Below, in pieces: positions 33,701 to 41,365 of a DNA stretch of 64,000 nt. Source of the stretch: Acidovorax sp. Leaf78 (lineage in GTDB: Bacteria; Pseudomonadota; Gammaproteobacteria; Burkholderiales; Burkholderiaceae_C); assembly GCF_001422735.1 (NCBI RefSeq), contig NZ_LMLZ01000003.1, positions 105,109-169,108 of the forward strand. The letters are read 5' to 3'. Each line of letters begins with the position of its first letter. Within the stretch, counting starts at the first letter, position 1. The translations under genes and the position numbers were made by a program. The notes under the pieces are model-generated. The model saw only the letters and a list, made by a program, of their open reading frames with translations, was not told the DNA's origin and made no database searches.

Positions 33701-34783
33701 CACCTGTACTACGGCAGCGGCCATCTGCACCAGATCAACCTGGACGGCGCAGTCCTGGCTGACATCGAGCGCGACGACCTGCATCGCGAAGTTCTGCGCA
33801 CGCAGGGCCGCCTGGCCAGCCGCTTTGCCTACGACCCCGTAGGTCGCAAAGCCGCCACTTGGGTTCGCCCTGCCATGCTGCGTGTGGGCCATGGCATCGG
33901 CAGTGACCAACGTGCCGACAGCCGGTGGAGCCCCTACGGCGGCGACTGGACCCAACGCCTGCAGCGACAGAACCCAGAAGACACACTGCTCAAGCGCTAC
34001 GGCTACGACAAGAATGGCGAGCTCACCAGCGTCGAGCACAGCCAGCAAGGCCAGACAAGGCACCAGTACGATCAGGGTGGGCGCATCACCCACACGCATG
34101 CCACACAGCCCGAGCGCAACGAACACTTCCACTACGACCTGGCGGGCAACCGCATCAACGCACTGGAAGAAAGCAATCTCAGCAGCCAAGGCAGAGGCTG
34201 GGTGCAAAACAACCGGGTCAAGGTCCTACAGGACAAGCGCTACGACTACGACGGCTTTGGCCGCCTGATCAGAAAGCGCATAGGCAGCCACACCGAACAG
34301 CACTACCGCTACGACCACCAGCACAGGCTGACCCAGGTGGCGGTGGTGCGGGCAGGCAAAGACGGCCAGCCGCAAAGCCAAGTCTTCAGCTACCAGTACG
34401 ACGCCCTGGATAGGCGCATCGCCAAGACGGACAGCTTTGGCACGACAGTGTTCACGTGGGAGGGAATGCGGCTGCTGCAGGAAAGCAGAGGCGCACAGAC
34501 GAGCACCTACATCTACGAGCCCGGCAGCTACGTGCCGCTGGCGCGCATGCGTGCCCATCACCAACCCGCAGTGGGCGGACCGGTTCAACGTCGCTGCTGC
34601 TGCCAACGACGAGCCCGGCGGGTCAAACACACCGAATGTGCGACAAGGCGCGGGTGGCGAAGACGTCGCCCAGGTGTATTACTTCCACACCCAGCCCAAT
34701 GGGTTGCCGGAAGAGCTGAGCGACAACAGCGGCAACCTGGTGTGGCGGGCGCAGTACACCACGTGGGGCAGCACGGTCAGTGA
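30740..34783 (+). CDS. rhs: PAAR-domain Rhs effector, frameshifted near 34548
   Basis: Open frame of 1347 codons. Residues 27-85 hold hydrophobic glycine-rich prePAAR helices (LAGVVGGGMLGGFVGGAIGG), a PAAR domain follows at about 95-185 (VTGKIITGSENVKINGKKAA, SPNVFIGGPPA), and YD/Rhs repeats run from about 390 to 1270 and form the cocoon around the toxin. In frame, homology stops at YVPLARM: a 35-bp deletion, evident by comparison with the copy at 36224-36270, shifts the frame at about 34548, and the last 78 codons are nonsense. The natural C-terminal toxin continues in another frame (34551-35354). As it stands the gene makes an Rhs shell lacking the conserved DPIGL core end and toxin. Confidence 0.9.
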   Translation: MSTYPAAARIDDPIAHTSANARMLLQLAGVVGGGMLGGFVGGAIGGAVSAGLTFITGGFAAPAAPVITAAATLAGTHYGMQAGQALGTAAADFLFPPTVTGKIITGSENVKINGKKAARATNAMPLDSVICSKHTSRPTNFIAQGAADRPEQTLINHALAARKDDKVECGAYIHEGSPNVFIGGPPATVRKYDAEGNIFLRAAIIGYGIYSAIKSLKCLPKLLKDPRAVLKNAKCIVQMVQAGMSLNEIADIVANPVHIATGAKLLAGDEDLDFVLPGGLPVVFQRVYNSLDLRSRTHFGQGWSSPYTAELHLGTDVQGIPTVTYYGDDGRDIEYPVPAPGESHYSVAEGIAVLCSEGGDFFVVLPDGTHQWFGKPDDACVLGLGSRVLPLRRIEDRNSNFQALRYDELHRLTHLADNTGRLLAFDYEGEGNRIAQIRLVTGANTAAHEVPEIPEVLARYRYDGQGQLTEVIGRDGQIQRLFGYADGLMAQHRLSTGLTCHYRWQNFSQNLGKRSGPHPRVVQHWTDDGENYQFQYDLAAGTTTVTERLGSGESAQIRTRTWAWNADHEITAYTDALGNRYTQTWSDTRQLLSHTDPLGRTTTYAYDEAGNLIQTTDALGRTESTQWSPAPASLLLATSDAAGASWRYHYDNDGNLTAEIDPLGHTTLYANNERGLPLVITDAHGGRKQLAWDVRGLLTSYTDCSGKTTRYTYDQRGYLHQEVDALGHTTTLTHDAQGRLLTLTLPDGAAHHYRYDPSGQCVLAQDALGHSTSYSYNLRGQLTGRSKAIGSFSSNIQLGYDSARRLAVLVNENRQAYQFTYDAADRLLMETRIDGTRQVLHHDAAGQVVGVTEHPMSMGMGDAVPGHADVKPIHTQLVRDAAGQLIQKKIYLPGAGTGTTEAQLPELQTCIDYAYTPTGDLHQALQSNPQGEPQSRHSWQYDKLGQVLQETAEHTVQGQQRSTVLHYEYDALGNRTGTTLPDGRTLNHLYYGSGHLHQINLDGAVLADIERDDLHREVLRTQGRLASRFAYDPVGRKAATWVRPAMLRVGHGIGSDQRADSRWSPYGGDWTQRLQRQNPEDTLLKRYGYDKNGELTSVEHSQQGQTRHQYDQGGRITHTHATQPERNEHFHYDLAGNRINALEESNLSSQGRGWVQNNRVKVLQDKRYDYDGFGRLIRKRIGSHTEQHYRYDHQHRLTQVAVVRAGKDGQPQSQVFSYQYDALDRRIAKTDSFGTTVFTWEGMRLLQESRGAQTSTYIYEPGSYVPLARMRAHHQPAVGGPVQRRCCCQRRARRVKHTECATRRGWRRRRPGVLLPHPAQWVAGRAERQQRQPGVAGAVHHVGQHGQ

Positions 34784-34827
34784 ACAGTGGCAGAGCTTTG
34801 ACACGGCAGGCCGACCCCAACAACAAC
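34351..34827 (+). repeat. Rhs tip repeat, copy 1 (with 35-bp deletion)
   Basis: Nearly identical to 36032-36543 (477 vs 512 bp). The whole length difference is one 35-bp deletion after GCGCGCAT at 34541-34548. It covers the last YD repeats before the toxin joint. Confidence 0.9.
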
Positions 34828-35354
34828 TCGAAAGCCAGACGGCATCACTGCAGCAGAACCTGCGGATGCAGGGGCAGTACCTGGACAGAGAGACGGGGCT
34901 GCACTACAACACGTTCCGGTACTACGATGCGGACTTGGGGGCGTTTACTACGCCGGACCCGATTGGGCTCAATGGCGGATTCAATCTGCATCAGTATGCG
35001 CCGAATCCGATCAACTGGATTGATCCTTGGGGATGGGCATGCGGACCAAATTGGACGAAAAAGGGTTGGAAGCATGTTAAGGAAAGACACGTCCTGACTA
35101 CAAAGCCCAGATGGGCTCATAAAAGCAAGTTTGAATTGGGCAAGGAAGGGAACTTAAAGAAAGCAATTGAGAAAACGGTCAAGCATGGAAAAGCGACGCC
35201 CCAGAAAAATGGCCGTACTAAATATGAATTGGACCACAAGCAAAAAGTGGGTTCAAAAACAGACCCTCAGACTGGCGTTTCAAAAGATCAAACTAAAATT
35301 ACGGTTGTAACCGACAGGCACGGCAACGTAGTTACTTCATTTCCATCTGATTAA
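34551..35354 (+). pseudogene. Displaced Rhs C-terminal end and toxin domain
   Basis: Continuation of the Rhs protein in the frame lost by the 35-bp deletion. It contains the end of the shell, with DRETGLHYNTFRYYDADLG and DPIGLNGGFNLHQYAPNP, which is the conserved joint where Rhs toxins are cleaved. About 105 residues of toxin follow, in visibly more AT-rich DNA. The toxin has KGWKHVKERH, HKSKFEL and the end KITVVTDRHGNVVTSFPS; a His-rich start, a KSKF strand and a terminal TxFPS strand recall RNases of the BECR (Barnase/EndoU/ColicinE5/RelE) group. Without frameshifting or an internal start (GTG at 34551, no clear Shine-Dalgarno) it is not made. The nuclease call is tentative. Confidence 0.75.
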
Positions 35355-35366
35355 CATGGACCTTAT

Positions 35367-35678
35367 ATGTCATTAGATTTGGTTGCTGCAAAAAATAAAA
35401 GAGATTTGAATGGCACTCAGAGATTTATTTCAATGCATGAATCATTGCATGGTGAAATATTTGCACTCGCAAATCCCGCTAAAAAATTCCCTACGTTGCA
35501 TAAAATATCAGACTACTACGAGGATTCAACAATTAGTTATGGTGAATTAGACGATTTTAAAAAAGAAATCCTCGGACTCGTGAATGACTTGTCGGAAAAA
35601 TCTCTGGCGTTTGAAATAATAAAATTTATTGATCTGTGCATTCAGCACAAAGAAAATATTTATGCGGAGTCGGATTGA
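35367..35678 (+). CDS. Probable immunity protein for the Rhs toxin
   Basis: AT-rich gene of 103 codons starting 12 bp after the toxin stop codon in the same direction, the standard place for an Rhs immunity gene. The product is small, probably all helical and acidic in its second half (YYEDSTISYGELDDFKKEI), with no signal peptide, so it would act in the cytoplasm against a cytoplasmic toxin such as an RNase. I recognise no family. Codon use and base composition differ sharply from the core genes and match the toxin tip, as expected for a cassette acquired together with it. Confidence 0.72.
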   Translation: MSLDLVAAKNKRDLNGTQRFISMHESLHGEIFALANPAKKFPTLHKISDYYEDSTISYGELDDFKKEILGLVNDLSEKSLAFEIIKFIDLCIQHKENIYAESD

Positions 35679-35694
35679 ATAGAGAGATTTTCCA

Positions 35695-36010
35695 CTACGG
35701 CTGTAGCTGTGGCAGACGCATAGCCAAGCCCGACGGCTTTGGCGCCACTTCGTTCATCTGGGACGAGATGCAGAACAAGGCAGCGTGCACAAGACCAAGC
35801 TGTAGTAATCGGGCTGGTTTAATATGGCTGTTGCGGCTAACAACGAGCCGGCGGGTCAAACAGAGCAAATGTGTGAGAGGCCATGGCGGCGAAGACACTG
35901 CCAAGGAGTACCACTTTCACAGGCAGCCCAATGGGCTGCAGAAGAGCTGAGCGACTTCAGCGGAAATTTGGTGTGGCAAGCGAAGTGCACCACCTAAGGC
36001 AGTACTGTTT
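35695..36010 (+). pseudogene. Decayed third copy of the Rhs tip region
   Basis: Broken reading frames keep recognisable pieces of the Rhs tip: RRIAKPDGFGATSF, then NEPAG, GGEDTAKEYHFHRQPNGLQ and EELSDFSGNLVWQAKCTT followed by a stop. The order matches copies at 34351 and 36032, with many substitutions and deletions. It is the remnant of an older displaced toxin cassette. Confidence 0.8.
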
Positions 36011-36031
36011 GCGAATATTCGCAAAGCTAGG

Positions 36032-36543
36032 GGCAGGCAAAGACGGCCAGCCGCAAAGCCAGGTCTTCAGCTACCAGTACGACGCCTTGGACAGGCGCAT
36101 CGCGAAGACAGACAGCTTTGGCACGACTGCATTCACGTGGGAGGGAATGCGGCTGCTGCAGGAAAGCAGAGGCGCACAGACGAGCACCTACATCTACGAG
36201 CCCGGCAGCTACGTGCCGCTGGCGCGCATCCTGGGGGGAGATGCGGAACAAGGCAAGCAAGGCAGCGTGCCCACGACCAACCCACAGTGGGCAGATCGGT
36301 TCAACGTCGCTGCTGCTGCCAACGACGAGCCCGGCGGGTCAAGCACACCGAATGTGCGAGAAGGCGCCGGTGGCGAAGACATCGCCCAGGTGTATTACTT
36401 CCACACCCAGCCCAATGGGCTACCGGAGGAGCTGAGCGACAACAGCGGCAACCTGGTGTGGCGGGCGCAGTACACCACGTGGGGCAGCACGGTCCGTGAG
36501 GAGTGGCAGAGCTTTGACACGGCTGGCCGACCCCAGCAGCAAC
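36032..36543 (+). pseudogene. Near-intact duplicate of the Rhs tip region
   Basis: Duplicate of 34351-34827 that retains the 35 bp lost from the main gene, so it reads LARILGGDAEQGKQGSVPTT without a frameshift. Homology stops abruptly at TAGRPQQQ, before the DPIGL joint, and the frame runs on into unrelated AT-rich DNA. It has no start of its own. It can serve as a recombination donor that would repair the deleted copy. Confidence 0.85.
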
Positions 36544-36644
36544 CGGGAAAAAAAACGCAAGGGGATATCCCGGGGGAGTGTGGAGGTCAACCTGTGGGTG
36601 GGTTTTACGCAATTAATGCGCTAAACAAAGTTGGTTGCACAAAT

Positions 36645-36890
36645 ATGGCTGTCAGTGAATATTATATTTCTAATTTTGATTTGAATAATCCGCAGTATGA
36701 TTTCGACTATCAGGTTCTCTATGATGAAATGGGCGGTTTGGATATCGCCATTTGCGCTGAAATGCCCAGGGAGTTGGTTGTAAGCAAAACGCTTGTGGAT
36801 AAAATTAAAATAAATAAAATTAAGGGTTTTGTTTTGTATTCGACCTTGGATATGACCATGAAAAATAGGTCGATATTCTTGAATATATAA
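36645..36890 (+). CDS. AT-rich orphan, possible immunity-protein fragment
   Basis: An 81-codon frame beginning MAVSEYYISNF, downstream of and in frame with the Rhs duplicate. The part IAICAEMPRELVVSKTLVDK with a following KIKGFVLYS has the look of the DUF1629/Imm11 type of immunity protein, but it is shorter than that family and likely a fragment. Low GC content and abrupt joining to the Rhs repeat mark it as part of a displaced cassette. It may not be expressed as a separate protein. Confidence 0.4.
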   Translation: MAVSEYYISNFDLNNPQYDFDYQVLYDEMGGLDIAICAEMPRELVVSKTLVDKIKINKIKGFVLYSTLDMTMKNRSIFLNI

Positions 36891-36950
36891 GTCTCACGTT
36901 ATGCAGAACGTTTCTTTTTCGTTAGAGACACACGGTTGATTAAGACGGGG

Positions 36951-37142
36951 ATGGAAACGTCGGTGCCAAACAAGCTGAGCTATTACAGTGGCAGCTTGGC
37001 ACGCTATGGGCAGCACGGGCTGGGAAGAGATTCGGCACAGCTGGCCAACCCGGTATCAATAGGGGAGCGATACCGCATCACTCCAGTAGGACCTGGCGAT
37101 GTTTTGAAAGTATCTAGACATGGACGTTGGGCTGTACTATAA
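36951..37142 (+). pseudogene. Short orphan fragment, possibly from a toxin cassette
   Basis: A 63-codon frame (METSVPNKLSYYSGSLARYG, later VGPGDVLKVSRHGRWAVL) of higher GC than its flanks. It has no recognised family and no good ribosome site. Its place between two AT-rich orphans suggests the remnant of another toxin or shell end. Confidence 0.3.
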
Positions 37143-37186
37143 AATATTCCGGTGCGGTGATGCATTCCAAAAAGCCGATGTAAAAA

Positions 37187-38200
37187 ATGGAAATTATTAG
37201 CTATTTCTATCAATCATCTAAACACTTGTCTGAAGCGCGATTGGATATTTTGCGTGGCGGGCGAATGGAATTTGTTGATATATTTGGCTTTCTGAATCTT
37301 TTTGATTTTGACTATAGATGCGTATTGATCATTGAATGCGTTGATTCGTTGTTGGAAAGTAGTAGAAAATATATTAAGGGTAGTCCGGTCTACTATCGAA
37401 ATTATGAGGTTGATTTGCAGGCGGATATTGCGTTTTCCAATCTGACTGCAGATGTCGATTTGCCATTGACAGTTAAGCGTGGTGGGAGCTTTGACTTGCA
37501 TGTCTCTGCGTCTCGATATGTGCCATTGATTGGTATGAATTGCACAAGCGAGGAGTATGAGAAGAGAGGGGTCGCGTACTCCGAAATAATCTTTATTCAT
37601 CTAACCTTCTGCAAAAGAAAAAGTGTCGCGACTCCAAGTCTGGAAGCAAGTCAATTCATTTACGAAAGCTATGATCAACTGGGCTTCGTTGGCATGGATG
37701 AAGCGCTGTTTAATAATTTTATCGTCGAAAGACTAGGGCGAGGAAAACACGATCTTTTGCACAGTTTCACAACTACCGAGATTGCAAATGAACTCTTCCA
37801 TGCTGGATTGATGATCCTTTGTTGGGGGATAACTCCGTGGGTTTATATGATCAACTCACTTGATAGTGATGAGGTCAGTATGTCTTTTACTGCAGGATTA
37901 CCTGTGTGCCAAAGTGGATCCTATGTTTTTCAAGAAAAAATCAAAGAGATATCCATCGTGCCTGGAACTGCATTGAAGGGGTGGGATACTGAGTCTCAAG
38001 GCACTTGGCCAAAATTAAAATTGAATGGCGCGGGAGGGGTCGTCAAGGTTGACCTCTGTGTTGCAAAAGCCATTAACCCCTACGATACTTCCGTGCCAGA
38101 TTGCTTGCCGATGCCATTCTTCAATTTGAATCGGATTGACGTCGCCTTGGCAGAATCTGTGCCCATTCTTTCGGCTGACATCGAGTCCTGCATGTCATAA
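37187..38200 (+). CDS. AT-rich protein of unknown function in Rhs cassette region
   Basis: Intact frame of 337 codons, AT-rich and unlike the core genes. The product is soluble by appearance, without signal peptide or membrane segment, and rich in aromatic residues (FVDIFGFLNLFDFDYR, WGITPWVYMIN). I do not recognise a family. Its place downstream of displaced Rhs tips suggests an immunity gene whose toxin was lost, or cargo of the same cassette region. The Shine-Dalgarno is weak. The intact frame over 1 kb argues that it is maintained by selection or was acquired recently. Confidence 0.6.
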   Translation: MEIISYFYQSSKHLSEARLDILRGGRMEFVDIFGFLNLFDFDYRCVLIIECVDSLLESSRKYIKGSPVYYRNYEVDLQADIAFSNLTADVDLPLTVKRGGSFDLHVSASRYVPLIGMNCTSEEYEKRGVAYSEIIFIHLTFCKRKSVATPSLEASQFIYESYDQLGFVGMDEALFNNFIVERLGRGKHDLLHSFTTTEIANELFHAGLMILCWGITPWVYMINSLDSDEVSMSFTAGLPVCQSGSYVFQEKIKEISIVPGTALKGWDTESQGTWPKLKLNGAGGVVKVDLCVAKAINPYDTSVPDCLPMPFFNLNRIDVALAESVPILSADIESCMS

Positions 38201-38412
38201 ATCTGAATGGGGTGGCAACGTTCTCATGGGTGAGGCATCCCGATGCAATCAGTGCAGATGGGGTGTGAATTTAGCATTCGAAGATCACAAGCATATGGCT
38301 GATATAATTTCCGAGTCAAAGTCATTTTGAAAACGGCCACGATCAATGGACCGTGTCGAAATTTTTGCCAGTGCTTCGATCTTGAATTTCATAAGCCCCC
38401 CAGGAGTAATTT

Positions 38413-38961
38413 TTGACCAGTAAATCCCATCTGAATTTTTCTGAATCCCTCGCAGAACAATTTAAAGCCACACTCAATGCCAAGACGGACTGGACTGGAA
38501 TCTCTTGGCAGGACATGGAAACCGCCATCGGCCCAAATGCCGATAAATATCGGGCGCTGTGGGACCGGGTCACCAGCACCGAAAAGAAAGGTGTGTTTGC
38601 CCATTTCAGCCCGTGCTGGACGGGCATTCCCTTTCTGGGCGTGAGCTGGGCTGTGTCCAGGCGCATGTACCCGCTGGCGGCCATGCTGTTGCTGGCGTTG
38701 CTGGTCTTGAATCTCGCGTTTCCGGGCGAGAGCGGTGCGGCCAGGGCGTTGGGGGTTGCGATTCTTGTGTCGTTCACCCACAAGAACACCTACCTGCGCT
38801 GGATGGCCCATTGCATCCGCCGCATCGATGCGCAGGGGCTGGCTGGGCCGGAGCGTGATGCAGCGCTGCGCGAAGTGGGTGGGTTGGACCAGAAGTCCGG
38901 GTGGATCGCCGCAGGCGTCTTGATCTTGGTGGCGGTGGTGTTCGGTGTCGTTTTCAGCTAG
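38413..38961 (+). CDS. DUF2628-like small membrane protein
   Basis: Protein of 182 residues. A soluble N-terminal 55 residues precede a segment HFSPCWTGIPFLGVSWAVSR like the Phe/Trp-rich entry of DUF2628 proteins. Hydrophobic helices follow at about 85-105, 112-120 and 160-181, the last at the C-terminus. The start codon is TTG, fixed by a strong AGGAG seven bases upstream; no ATG lies nearby. Function is unknown. It marks the return to high-GC core-like sequence after the AT-rich Rhs cassette region. Confidence 0.65.
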   Translation: MTSKSHLNFSESLAEQFKATLNAKTDWTGISWQDMETAIGPNADKYRALWDRVTSTEKKGVFAHFSPCWTGIPFLGVSWAVSRRMYPLAAMLLLALLVLNLAFPGESGAARALGVAILVSFTHKNTYLRWMAHCIRRIDAQGLAGPERDAALREVGGLDQKSGWIAAGVLILVAVVFGVVFS

Positions 38962-39373
38962 AGAGCGAGTCCAACTACGGTTGCTGGCGGACGCCGGAAA
39001 GGGGGCGGCCTCTTCCCCAGCACATCAATTCAAGGAGCGCTGCGCGCAGATGGACGCGAGCTGCGGCTGACCCCCGGACGCGCTGGCGCTGAGGTGTAGT
39101 CAGGGGCGGCACGATTCGTGCTCAGCGCGGCGCCGATGCAGCGCGCTTGCCTGACGAATACCGAGCCGGATCTGCCCGCAGCGTGGTAGGGGCGGTCTCC
39201 ACAACTCAGTCCTGTGGCAGGCAGTTAGGTCAGGGTGGTCCGAAGGCCGGCGAGAACCGCCGCAGAGCATGCATCCGTCGGGTGCAATCGGCTGAGCGTG
39301 CATGGACCCCTTGCGCGATCGGCCACGAGAACCTTCGTGCTGCAGCGCTGTGGCCCGCAGCGCACCCGGCCTC
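38962..39373. other. Gene-free 410-bp stretch
   Basis: All frames are broken by stops or have no coding look. No tRNA, terminator with U-tract, or repeat seen elsewhere in the window is recognisable here. It may be the remains of a deleted gene. Confidence 0.5.
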
Positions 39374-39844
39374 TTACTTTGCCGTGATCTTGACCGCGTG
39401 CAGGGCCTGTGTCGTGTTGAACTTCACGCGGATCGACTTGGCGGGTACGCCTTGCTTGATAAGTTCATTGCGCACTGCCATGGCGCGCATCAATGCGATT
39501 TCGCGTGCGTCCACGGGGGCGTCCTTCCGGTGGCAGTACCCAGTGATCTCCAGGCGTTCATTGGGCTCCCGCGTGGACGCCAGGCGGGTCAGGATGGCCT
39601 GGGTTTCGGGCGACAGTTTCACCTGCGTCGGTTTGAACTCAGCGACGATGCCGTCGGCGGGCAGGCGCGGCTCTTCCGGGGCGGGTGCGGGCGCTGCTTC
39701 GGGCGGAGGTGGTGGTGGCTCCGCCGCGGGCGTTGCGGCTGTGACTTCGGGTTCAGGCGCGGGCGCCGGTGTCTCTGCGCAACCGGCCAGGAGCAGCGCT
39801 GCCGCGGTGAGCAGACCCCAGGGAACAAAGCGTGTGTGAAGCAT
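39374..39844 (-). CDS. OmpA-like lipoprotein
   Basis: Lipoprotein of about 156 residues. The lipobox LLLAGC lies near residues 17-22, followed by a Pro/Ala-rich spacer (EPPPPPPEAAPAPAPEEP) and a C-terminal OmpA-like peptidoglycan-associated segment with RLEITGYCHRKDAPVDAREI and RAMAVRNELIKQGVPAKSIRV. The domain is short compared with full OmpA-C domains. It likely anchors in a membrane and contacts peptidoglycan. An ATG two codons upstream is an alternative start; the chosen one leaves room for a GATAGG-like ribosome site. It lies downstream, on the same strand, of a possible peptidoglycan amidase gene. Confidence 0.75.
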   Translation of the reverse strand: MLHTRFVPWGLLTAAALLLAGCAETPAPAPEPEVTAATPAAEPPPPPPEAAPAPAPEEPRLPADGIVAEFKPTQVKLSPETQAILTRLASTREPNERLEITGYCHRKDAPVDAREIALMRAMAVRNELIKQGVPAKSIRVKFNTTQALHAVKITAK

Positions 39845-40082
39845 GAACATACCTATCAAAGAGAACAAAGGAAAAGATGCGAGCACAGGTACCGTCGTGC
39901 GCTGCAACTTGGCGCCGTGATGCCATGGTCCCGCTGGTGTTTTGTGCGGTGGTGCCCCAAGCTGTTTGCAGCGCTGCCACGGTACGGGATTGCCGCCCCT
40001 CGCGACAGGCTCAGTGGGCGCGGCGGCCAGCCAAGGCGAGCGCTTGCGCCGTGGCACCGCCGGACCCAGGCCCCGGCCCGGC

Positions 40083-40583
40083 TCACTGCACCAGTTGCCA
40101 GAAGGTGACCTGCGCAAACTTGGCGTCGTTGGCCCAGGGGTCCCAGATGGTCTTGTCGCCCCGGCTCTTGGCGCCGGGCCACGATCCCAGGGACGTGGAC
40201 ATCGCCGGCGCGTAGCTGCCCCGGGTGCGCAGGGTTTCTGACTTGCCTTCGCGGGTGTAGGTGTAGCCGCCGGCCGTGGTGTCGGGCCCGGGGTACACAA
40301 CGATCACGTGTCCGTTGGACGCCTCTGACTTTCCGCCCACAACGAGGACACCCTCGCGCGCCAAGCGCCCCACCTGTCCTGCTGGCACGATCTTCCAGTG
40401 CGCATGTCCTCGCATGTGCTCGACGAGCGCGTTGGCGCTCAGCCAGGCCTGGTTGGGCAGGTACTGCTTGATGACATGCCAGACGGCATGGCTGCAGGAG
40501 TTGGGGTACAGCGCATAGGCGGAGTCGCAGGCCTGCTTGAGCTTGCTGACGGATGGCGCGGTGTCTACGACGTCGGTGGGCAC
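40083..40583 (-). CDS. Possible NlpC/P60-like cysteine hydrolase (amidase effector candidate)
   Basis: Protein of 166 residues with no signal peptide. Cys30 in NSCSHAVWHVI at the start of a helix and His92 in SNGHVIVVYPG at the start of a strand are spaced as in NlpC/P60-type cysteine peptidases, which cut peptidoglycan stem peptides. The C-terminus is rich in Trp and Lys (GSWPGAKSRGDKTIWDPW, ending VTFWQLV). The start is a GTG that overlaps the previous gene by 19 bases, with AGGA 9 bases upstream. A cytoplasmically made peptidoglycan hydrolase coupled to a secreted partner is the pattern of type VI amidase effectors (Tae) with periplasmic immunity proteins (Tai). No known Tae family is recognised, so this remains a hypothesis. 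Confidence 0.55.
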   Translation of the reverse strand: MPTDVVDTAPSVSKLKQACDSAYALYPNSCSHAVWHVIKQYLPNQAWLSANALVEHMRGHAHWKIVPAGQVGRLAREGVLVVGGKSEASNGHVIVVYPGPDTTAGGYTYTREGKSETLRTRGSYAPAMSTSLGSWPGAKSRGDKTIWDPWANDAKFAQVTFWQLVQ

Positions 40584-41119
40584 GAGGTTTTGTCCTGAGA
40601 GGGGTGGGTGTTCTTGGCGGCATAGCCGCCGGAGCGGGGATTCCAGTGCAGGCTGGGAAGCGTGGCATCGCCGCCGACCGCGGGGGATTTCACGGCCAAG
40701 CGCAGCTCGTGCGGCACACCGCGCTGCCAACGCCCGGCGCTGATGGTGAGTTCCTGCGGGGGGTCTACCGGAAAGAGGTGGGCAATGCGGCCCAGGCACC
40801 GTCCGGTCTCGTCAATGAGCATCGGCAGCGGAAAGTTCTGCCAGGGTGCGTCCGCCGGCAGGCTCTTGTAATAGTCGTCGGTGAAGACACTGAGCAATCG
40901 CACCTTGGCCACCGCAGCGGACGGGCCGGACTGGCGTGCAATGTTGCAGACGCGGACCGCTGCGCGGTAGGGCGTCATGTCTGCGGGTAAGCCCATGCCT
41001 TGCTCCACCGGCAGGCACGCCGTCGGGGCAATGGTCACAAAGTCATGGGCCTGTGAGGCGCAGGCCGATGCGAACGACGCCGTGAACAAGCAAGCGCGCC
41101 ACCAAGCGGATGCGGACAT
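40565..41119 (-). CDS. Secreted protein, possible periplasmic immunity partner
   Basis: Protein of 184 residues with a Sec signal peptide (hydrophobic ACLFTASFASACASQA, cleavage about residue 25). The mature part (VTIAPTACLPVEQGMGLPA, RVCNIARQSGP, TDDYYKSLPAD) has three cysteines and no recognised family. GGAGA lies 9 bases before the ATG. Its 3' end overlaps the start of the putative cysteine hydrolase, so the two are translationally coupled with this one first. A periplasmic inhibitor protecting the cell from its own amidase would fit; a general envelope protein is the alternative. Confidence 0.6.
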   Translation of the reverse strand: MSASAWWRACLFTASFASACASQAHDFVTIAPTACLPVEQGMGLPADMTPYRAAVRVCNIARQSGPSAAVAKVRLLSVFTDDYYKSLPADAPWQNFPLPMLIDETGRCLGRIAHLFPVDPPQELTISAGRWQRGVPHELRLAVKSPAVGGDATLPSLHWNPRSGGYAAKNTHPSQDKTSCPPTS

Positions 41120-41365
41120 GAAGGAAGGTCTCCCAAGCAGCAGAACATGCGGTGGGTGCTCTGCGTCACCCTGAAACGACGCCGAGTGTCGCTGCAGATG
41201 CTTGCTGTTTTGAAGTCAACCGACCGATTGGCAACCGCTTGATTCAGCTTTCACAAAATCCTACAGCCCGCATCATTCGGTAACTGAATTGGAGTCGAGT
41301 TCGCTATCTGCAGCACATCCTGCTTTGTGCCCTGGCCACGGAGGGGTCGAGCGCCATGGCCCGGC

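Noticed and set aside
34541..34560. Rhs frameshift as a simple homopolymer sequencing error
   Set aside because: The difference from the duplicate is a clean 35-bp loss, not a one- or two-base change in a run.
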